The notes beneath the pieces are model-generated. The model did not search any database. It saw only the letters and a list, made by a program, of their open reading frames with translations, and was not told where the DNA came from. Positions 59,072 through 64,000 of a stretch of 64,000 nt of DNA are shown piece by piece. The stretch covers positions 682,001 through 746,000 of the forward strand of contig NZ_JACVAI010000004.1 in NCBI RefSeq assembly GCF_014851765.1. Reading direction: 5' to 3'. The position numbers and the translations under genes were made by a program. Within the stretch, counting starts at the first letter, position 1. Each line of letters starts with the position of its first letter. This DNA comes from Pseudomonas sp. PDM04 (GTDB taxonomy: Bacteria > Pseudomonadota > Gammaproteobacteria > Pseudomonadales > Pseudomonadaceae).

Positions 59072-59713
59072 ATGTCTTTACGCCTCATCCCAGCGCTGAG
59101 CCTGTCGCTGGTCGCCTTGTTCAACCTGACGTTCGCCCACGCTGACGACACCGCCCTGTCCCGTCCTGCGGAGTGGGCTCAATCGGTCGAGGCCCAGTAC
59201 AACCTTTTCCAGATGTCCCCGACCCTCTACCGCAGCGCGCTACCCGACGCTGGTGCCGTTACGTTGCTGGAAAAACTCAGGATTGCGACCGTGATCAACT
59301 TCCTGCCGGAGTCCGATTCAAACTGGCTGGCCAACCCCGGGATCGAACAGGTCCGACTGCCTTATCGCACCAATCACGTGGATGATGCGCAAGTCCTCAA
59401 GGCCCTGCGCGCCATTCAGGCTGCCGAGGCCAAGGGCCCGGTGCTGATGCATTGCAAACATGGTTCGGACCGTACCGGGCTGATCGCCGCCATGTACCGG
59501 GTGGTGGTGCAGGGTTGGAGCAAGGAAGACGCCCTGGGCGAGATGACTCAAGGGGGATTTGGTGACAACAGCCACTTCAAGGATGGCATCCGCTACATGA
59601 TGCAGGCGGATGTGGACAAGTTGCGCACGGCGCTGGCCAACGGCGAGTGCAGCACGAGCCCGTTCGCCGCGTGCTCGATGAAGAACTGGTTCCAGTCCGC
59701 CCACGTCGAATAA
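59072..59713 (+). CDS. tpbA: Periplasmic dual-specificity tyrosine phosphatase, TpbA-like
   Basis: 213 aa. Signal peptide of about 24 residues (ends FAHA). Active-site P-loop HCKHGSDRTG with Cys128 and Arg134; Asp105 in HVDDAQ is the likely general acid. Long stretches agree with my memory of P. aeruginosa TpbA (MSPTLYRSALP, GPVLMHCKHG, YRVVVQGW, EMTQGGFGD, NGECSTSPFA). TpbA dephosphorylates the diguanylate cyclase TpbB and lowers c-di-GMP and biofilm. Its partner is not in this window. The gene stands alone between a terminator and convergent yheV. Confidence 0.88.
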   Translation: MSLRLIPALSLSLVALFNLTFAHADDTALSRPAEWAQSVEAQYNLFQMSPTLYRSALPDAGAVTLLEKLRIATVINFLPESDSNWLANPGIEQVRLPYRTNHVDDAQVLKALRAIQAAEAKGPVLMHCKHGSDRTGLIAAMYRVVVQGWSKEDALGEMTQGGFGDNSHFKDGIRYMMQADVDKLRTALANGECSTSPFAACSMKNWFQSAHVE

Positions 59714-59718
59714 GCAAG

Positions 59719-59747
59719 GCCTCCCACGGCATTGCGCGGTGGGAGGC
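59719..59747. terminator. Hairpin between convergent tpbA and yheV
   Basis: GCCTCCCAC / GTGGGAGGC, 9-bp perfect stem with an 11-nt loop, but no T-run on either side. Possible transcription end for both genes. Confidence 0.55.
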
Positions 59748-59758
59748 GATGACAGCGG

Positions 59759-60046
59759 TCAGTGCTGTTCGTCAGGCTTTTTCTTCAGCTTCGGGTTCGG
59801 GAAAAACTGCACGGCCTGTACCTTGGCGTCCGCAACCTTCAGCGCCGAAACGTTGACCCGCGTACCCAGTTCCTTGGGCACCGACAGCCCTTGTTCATTC
59901 AAGGTGTCGGAATAGCCGCACGCCACGCATTCACGATGCGGGGTGTTGTCTTCGCTCCACATCATCAGTTTGTCGGGCTCGCTGCACGCCGGGCAGACCG
60001 CCCCGGCGATGAAGCGTTTTTTCGTTTTCACAGGCACCTCACTCAT
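59759..60046 (-). CDS. YheV family zinc-ribbon protein
   Basis: 95 aa. Two cysteine pairs, VCPACSEPDKL and CVACGYSD, about 20 residues apart, form a zinc ribbon in the N-terminal half; the basic C-terminus ends PNPKLKKKPDE. Small conserved protein of unknown role. Its start overlaps the prlC stop by four bases (ATGA), the same gene pairing as seen in other gammaproteobacteria. Confidence 0.9.
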   Translation of the reverse strand: MSEVPVKTKKRFIAGAVCPACSEPDKLMMWSEDNTPHRECVACGYSDTLNEQGLSVPKELGTRVNVSALKVADAKVQAVQFFPNPKLKKKPDEQH

Positions 60047-62094
60047 GCTGCTGCGTCCTCACTCAGGCCGCTGTGGCGCAAGAGTGCGTCAATCGACGGT
60101 GCACGGCCACGGAAGTCGACGAACAGCACCATCGGTTCCTGCGACCCGCCGCGTGCCAGGATCGCTTCGCGGAACGCGCGACCGGTCTCGGCGTTGAGCA
60201 CACCGTCTTCCTCGAACCTGGAGAACGCGTCGGCCGACAGGACTTCGGCCCACTTGTAGCTGTAGTAGCCCGCAGCGTAACCGCCGGCAAAAATGTGGGC
60301 GAAACTGTTGGGGAAGCGGTTGTAGGCCGGTGGTCGCATGACGGAAACCTCGTCACGCACGCCTTCGAGCACTTGCAGCACGCTGCGGCCGTCGCCGTGG
60401 GTGGCATGCAGTTCGAAGTCGAACAGCGAGAACTCCAACTGGCGAACCATCATCAGGCCGGACTGGAAGTTCTTCGCCGCGAGCATCTTGCCGAGCAGGT
60501 CCTGCGGCAGCGGTTCGCCTGTCTCGTAGTGACCGGAAATCAGCGCCAGGCCTTCCGGCTCCCAGCACCAGTTTTCCATGAACTGGCTCGGCAGTTCGAC
60601 CGCATCCCACGCCACGCCGTTGATGCCGGACACGCCCGCGTGTTCGACGCGGGTCAGCAGGTGATGCAAGCCGTGGCCGAATTCGTGGAACAGGGTGGTG
60701 ACTTCATCATGGGTCAGCAGCGCCGGTTTACCGCTGTCGGCCGGAGTGAAGTTGCACACCAGGTTGGCCACCGGGCTCTGTAGCACGCCGCCGGCTGTGC
60801 GGCGACGGTCGCGGGCGCCGTCCATCCACGCACCGCCGCGCTTGTTGGCACGGGCGTAGAGGTCAAAGAAGAAGCGGCCGACATGCTGGCCGTTTTCCTT
60901 GATTTCAAACAGGCGAACATCCGGGTGCCAGGTATCGAATCCGGTCTGCTCGGCGATCTCGATGCCGTACAGGCGCTGGACGATGGCGAACAGGCCGCTG
61001 AGCACCTTGTCGATCGGGAAATAGGCGCGCAGGGCTTCCTGGGCGACGCTGTAACGTTGTTCGCGGAGCTTTTCGCCGTAAAAACCGCTGTCCCAGCTTT
61101 GCAGGTCCGGGCAGCCCTGTTCGGCAGCGTAGGCCCTGAGCTGTTGCAGATCCTGCGCCGCGAACGGTTTGCTGCGCTTGGCCAGGTCGCGCAGAAAGCT
61201 CAGGACCTGATCGCTGGATTCGGCCATCTTGGTGGCCAGGCTCAGCTCGGAGAAACTGGCGAAGCCCAGGAGCCTGGCCAGTTCCTGGCGCAGGTCGAGG
61301 ATTTCTTCCATGACCGGGCCGTTGTCGTTCTGGCCGGCATTCGGGCCCTGGTCCGACGCGCGCGTGCAGTAGGCGGCGTAGACTTCTTCGCGCAGGGCGC
61401 GATCGTTGGCGTAGGTCATCACCGCGTAGTAGCTGGGGAATTCCAGGGTGATCAGGAAACCGTCCAGTCCCTTGGCCTGCGCCGCTGCTGCCATTTGTGC
61501 CTTGGCCGAGTCGGTCAGGCCGGCGAGGGCGGCCTCGTCGGTCACGTGTTTGGTCCAGGCTTGAGTCGCGTCAAGCAACTGGTTGGAGAAGCGGCTGCCC
61601 AGTTCCGAGAGCTTGCTCTGGACTTCTGCATAGCGCTTCTGCTCGGCTTCCGGCAGGTCGATACCCGACAGGCGGAAGTCACGCAGGGAATGTTCAAGGA
61701 TGGTTTTTTGTGCCACGTCGAAACCGGCAGCTTCCGGGCTGTTGGCCAGGGCCTGGAAGGCTTCGAACAGCGCGCGGTTCTGGCCCAGTTCGGTGGAGTA
61801 GGCGCTCAGTGCCGGCAGGCAGGACTCGTAGGCTTCGCGCAGCTCGGCGCTGTTGCACACGGCGTTGAGGTGGCTGACCGGGCTCCACGCGGCACCCAGG
61901 CGATCGTTGAGTTCGTCCATCGCCAGCACCAGGCCGGCCCAGGTCGGGTGTTTGGCCTGGGTTTTGAGAATCTCGATAATCGCGGCGCGGTTGTCTGCCA
62001 GAATCTGTTCAATGGCCGGTTGCACGTGTTCGGCACGGATCGCCGAGAACGGCGGCAGGTCGTAGGACTGCAAAAGAGGGTTGTTCACGCTCAC
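60043..62094 (-). CDS. prlC: Oligopeptidase A (PrlC), M3 metallopeptidase
   Basis: 683 aa, cytoplasmic. Zinc motif HEFGH at about residues 467-471 (TTLFHEFGHGLHHLL) with the further Glu ligand in the GVAWDAVELPSQFMENW region, as in thimet-type M3 peptidases. It degrades short peptides, including cleaved signal peptides. GTG at 62094 is chosen as the start (AAGG eight bases upstream, then SVNNPLLQSYDLP, the usual N-terminus); an ATG 9 codons earlier would run into the divergent promoter. Overlaps yheV by 4 bp. Confidence 0.95.
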   Translation of the reverse strand: MSVNNPLLQSYDLPPFSAIRAEHVQPAIEQILADNRAAIIEILKTQAKHPTWAGLVLAMDELNDRLGAAWSPVSHLNAVCNSAELREAYESCLPALSAYSTELGQNRALFEAFQALANSPEAAGFDVAQKTILEHSLRDFRLSGIDLPEAEQKRYAEVQSKLSELGSRFSNQLLDATQAWTKHVTDEAALAGLTDSAKAQMAAAAQAKGLDGFLITLEFPSYYAVMTYANDRALREEVYAAYCTRASDQGPNAGQNDNGPVMEEILDLRQELARLLGFASFSELSLATKMAESSDQVLSFLRDLAKRSKPFAAQDLQQLRAYAAEQGCPDLQSWDSGFYGEKLREQRYSVAQEALRAYFPIDKVLSGLFAIVQRLYGIEIAEQTGFDTWHPDVRLFEIKENGQHVGRFFFDLYARANKRGGAWMDGARDRRRTAGGVLQSPVANLVCNFTPADSGKPALLTHDEVTTLFHEFGHGLHHLLTRVEHAGVSGINGVAWDAVELPSQFMENWCWEPEGLALISGHYETGEPLPQDLLGKMLAAKNFQSGLMMVRQLEFSLFDFELHATHGDGRSVLQVLEGVRDEVSVMRPPAYNRFPNSFAHIFAGGYAAGYYSYKWAEVLSADAFSRFEEDGVLNAETGRAFREAILARGGSQEPMVLFVDFRGRAPSIDALLRHSGLSEDAAA

Positions 62095-62183
62095 GGTTGG
62101 CACCTTGGCTGGAAGAAACATGCAGCCATCTTAATTACAATCGGCGTTCACCGCAGCTATCGGCAACAGAGAGAAACCCTATC

Positions 62184-62729
62184 GTGAACCTTCGCAAGTA
62201 CCAGAACCACACGCCATTGCTCGGCAAAGGCGCTTTTGTCGATCGCTCGGCGGTGGTGATCGGCGATGTCGAAATCGGCGACGACAGCTCTGTCTGGCCG
62301 CTGACGGTGATTCGCGGCGACATGCACCGCATCCGCATCGGCGCCCGCACCAGCGTGCAGGACGGCTGCGTGTTGCACATCACCCACGCCGGCCCGTTCA
62401 ACCCCGATGGTTTTCCATTGCTGATCGGCGACGATGTCACCATCGCCCATAAAGTCATGCTGCATGGCTGCACCGTGGGGAGCCGGGTGTTGATCGGCAT
62501 GGGCAGCATTGTCATGGACGGTGCGGTGGTCGCCGACGATGTGATCATCGGCGCTGGCAGTCTCGTACCCCCGGGCAAGCGCCTGGACAGTGGGTTCCTG
62601 TATGTGGGCAGCCCGGTGAAACAGGTGCGGCCGTTGACGGAAAAGGAACAGGCGTTCTTCACCTACAGTGCGGCGAACTACGTGAAACTCAAGGATCTGC
62701 ATCTGGCCGAAGGCTACGACCAGGTCTGA
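62184..62729 (+). CDS. Gamma-carbonic anhydrase family protein (YrdA-like)
   Basis: 181 aa, GTG start at 62184 with AGAGA upstream. Left-handed beta-helix made of hexapeptide repeats (VVIGDVEIGDDSSVWPLTVI onward). Metal-binding histidines are in CVLHITHAG and TIAHKVMLHGC, matching the three His of the gamma-CA family. Carbonic anhydrase activity is not proven for YrdA-type members. It is divergent from prlC (89 bp) and 27 bp before the HAD gene. Confidence 0.9.
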   Translation: MNLRKYQNHTPLLGKGAFVDRSAVVIGDVEIGDDSSVWPLTVIRGDMHRIRIGARTSVQDGCVLHITHAGPFNPDGFPLLIGDDVTIAHKVMLHGCTVGSRVLIGMGSIVMDGAVVADDVIIGAGSLVPPGKRLDSGFLYVGSPVKQVRPLTEKEQAFFTYSAANYVKLKDLHLAEGYDQV

Positions 62730-62756
62730 GCGCGACACTCTAATTCAGGATTCAAC

Positions 62757-63407
62757 ATGCATTACCAAACCGTTTTGTTCGACCTTGATGGCACCCTGAC
62801 CGATCCCCGTGAAGGCATCACCCGCTCGATCCAGTTCGCCTTGGGCAAACTGGGCATTGACGAGCCTGACCTGAGCAAGCTGGAGCACTTCATCGGTCCG
62901 CCGTTGTTGCAGGCGTTCATGCAGTTCTACGACTTCGACGAGCCGAAGGCCTGGGAAGCGGTGAATTTCTATCGCGAACGCTTCAAGGTCACCGGCCTTT
63001 ACGAGAACCGCGTGTTCGAGGGCGTCACGCCGCTGCTGGAAACCCTGGGTGGGCAAGGACGACAGTTGTTCATCGCGACGTCCAAACCGTGGGTTTTCGC
63101 CCGGGAAATTGCCCGGCATTTCGATTTCGCCAGGCATTTCAAAGTGATCTACGGCAGCGAACTGGACGGCACGCGAACCAACAAGGTCGAGCTCATTGCC
63201 CACCTAATGGCCGAAGAAGAGCTGGACCCGGCCAATACTCTGATGATCGGCGACCGCAAGCACGATCTGATTGGCGCGCGCAGCAACGGCTTGGATGCGG
63301 CTGCGGTGGGCTATGGGTTTGGCAGCCGCGAGGAGCTGAGCGCGGAAGCACCGGCCTACCATTTCGAAACGCTGGACGATTTGCACCAGGCTTTTTTGCG
63401 GCGCTAG
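62757..63407 (+). CDS. HAD superfamily phosphatase (phosphoglycolate phosphatase-like)
   Basis: 216 aa. HAD motifs: I, FDLDGTLTD with nucleophile Asp9 and Asp11; II, FIATSKPW; III, Lys in TNKVELIAHL; IV, MIGDRKHD. The alpha-helical cap after motif I (about 15-85) makes it a type C1 member like Gph and YrfG-type nucleotidases. Its substrate cannot be told; phosphoglycolate or a nucleotide monophosphate are candidates. Likely in one transcript with the gamma-carbonic anhydrase gene. Confidence 0.88.
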   Translation: MHYQTVLFDLDGTLTDPREGITRSIQFALGKLGIDEPDLSKLEHFIGPPLLQAFMQFYDFDEPKAWEAVNFYRERFKVTGLYENRVFEGVTPLLETLGGQGRQLFIATSKPWVFAREIARHFDFARHFKVIYGSELDGTRTNKVELIAHLMAEEELDPANTLMIGDRKHDLIGARSNGLDAAAVGYGFGSREELSAEAPAYHFETLDDLHQAFLRR

Positions 63408-63416
63408 CCGAAGCGC

Positions 63417-63482
63417 CTTCGCGGGCCAGCCTGCTCCACGCAGTAGTCAAGCACCGGGGCCGGGCTTGCCCGCGAAGAGACG
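63417..63482. repeat. Degenerate REP-like pair
   Basis: CCTTCGCGGGCCAGCCTGCTCC at 63417 and the inverted CCGGGCTTGCCCGCGAAG ending at 63478. A different subtype (core CGCGGGC) from the GAGCGAGC pairs elsewhere in the window. Confidence 0.7.
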
Positions 63483-63486
63483 TGGA

Positions 63487-64000
63487 TCAGCCCGCGCCAT
63501 TGCCGGGCCCTGCCAACCCTTTCAAAGCCGCCTTTCGCTCAGGAGCCGGCAACGCGCCGAGTTTTTCCACCGCGGCATAAAACGCCGGCCAGTCGCCTCG
63601 TTCCTGCTGGAACAGCGCCGCAAACGCCGGCACCCATTGGTCGTACAAACCGAACGGCAACAGCCGGGCGTTGTTCATCGGCGCGTTTATCCACGCGTCA
63701 TAGCGCTTATCCCCAGCCCACTGGCTGTCTCGCAACGTGCGGTACCGGCTGCGTAGCCGTTCGAATTCCTGCGCCTTGCGCTGGCGCATCTGCTCGGTCG
63801 ACAACGGCATGGCATAGAGCTGTTCAAGTCGCGAGCGGGTGTCCAGCACCAGCTGGATAAACTGGTCCCGCTGCTGCGCCGGGTTGCCGTTGTCCGGCGC
63901 CAGGCCGCGCCAGGCACGCCATTGCCGAGTGCCTTCCTGCTCGACAAACGTAGCGAAGGACTCGTTGAACTCGGTGTCGTCCTTCACATAGACACGCTGG
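63487..64000 (-). CDS. Predicted aminopeptidase, COG4324 family (partial, N-terminus off window)
   Basis: The last 171 codons of a gene entering from the right edge: the frame is open to base 64000, where codons before the in-frame GTG at 63987 read QRVY. The segment VKDDTEFNESFATFVEQEG has the glutamate-bearing metal-site motif of the COG4324 predicted zinc aminopeptidases (a HExxH should lie upstream), and the C-terminal FAALFQQERGDWPAFYAAVE is typical of the family. Identification rests on these two segments only. Confidence 0.72.
   Translation of the reverse strand, partial: QRVYVKDDTEFNESFATFVEQEGTRQWRAWRGLAPDNGNPAQQRDQFIQLVLDTRSRLEQLYAMPLSTEQMRQRKAQEFERLRSRYRTLRDSQWAGDKRYDAWINAPMNNARLLPFGLYDQWVPAFAALFQQERGDWPAFYAAVEKLGALPAPERKAALKGLAGPGNGAG

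Noticed and set aside
59719..59747. Possible riboswitch or attenuator at the tpbA/yheV junction
   Set aside because: It is a simple stem-loop between two convergent genes, so it can only act at 3' ends.
1..64000. CRISPR arrays, prophage, insertion sequences, rRNA and tRNA
   Set aside because: No spaced direct repeats, transposase or phage genes, or recognisable tRNA/rRNA were seen on either strand.

Overview
The window is chromosomal DNA from a fluorescent Pseudomonas (P. fluorescens group or a close relative). The evidence is the high-GC coding style, the many inverted pairs of the REP sequence GTGGGAGCGAGCCTGCTCGC, and gene blocks that match P. aeruginosa neighbourhoods: algB-kinB-ampDh2, dgcH to polA with the sRNA ErsA, znuA/zur-znuCB, metNIQ and the aa3/caa3 cytochrome oxidase cluster. 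I see no prophage, insertion sequence, CRISPR array, rRNA or tRNA. This is mostly conserved core genome with a few accessory genes.

Layout. 1-3.2 kb: choline-sulfate use (choX partial, betC, divergent LysR regulator). 3.2-11.8 kb: small enzymes, a citrate transporter, a TerC-family protein, a Na/Pi cotransporter with PhoU-like tail, a membrane-anchored M16 peptidase and a DUF5924/DUF2914 membrane protein. 11.8-15.3 kb: a four-gene MCE (Mla/Pqi-like) lipid transport operon. 15.4-20.2 kb: a nucleoside-gate protein, gltP, an Ivy-type lysozyme inhibitor and two small membrane proteins. 20.2-31.6 kb: algB-kinB, an EAL phosphodiesterase, ampDh2, the diguanylate cyclase dgcH, an EEP-family protein, dsbA, two c-type cytochromes and engB. 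31.6-36.1 kb: ErsA, polA, a DUF2782 protein and thrB. 36.2-45 kb: zinc uptake with its Zur box, a lipoprotein, katE and metNIQ. 45-53.6 kb: cytochrome c oxidase structural genes (ctaC-ctaD-ctaG-ctaE) and a second operon for heme A and copper-centre assembly (SURF1, small protein, ctaA, cyoE, sco). 53.9-64 kb: a conserved unknown, SulP transporter plus beta-carbonic anhydrase, an SOS-controlled radical SAM protein, an EF-hand-loop small protein, a TpbA-like periplasmic phosphatase, yheV-prlC, a gamma-carbonic anhydrase, a HAD phosphatase and a partial aminopeptidase.

Themes. Envelope stress and biofilm control recur: AlgB/KinB, an ErsA gene with an AlgU-type promoter, two c-di-GMP enzymes, a TpbA homologue, AmpDh2 and DsbA. 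Metal homeostasis (Zur regulon) and respiration (cc4, c5-like, caa3 oxidase) form the other blocks. Readable regulatory sites are a perfect LexA palindrome before the radical SAM gene, a Zur box between znuA and zur, an AlgU-type promoter before ersA, and a sigma-54-like element before a small membrane protein next to algB.

No clearly new multi-gene system is visible. The less ordinary items are the sigma-54-like element, a 29-codon ORF with a good ribosome site before algB, the EF-hand-loop protein, a 0.7-kb stretch without a recognised gene upstream of gltP, and a REP pair inside the cytochrome oxidase operon.
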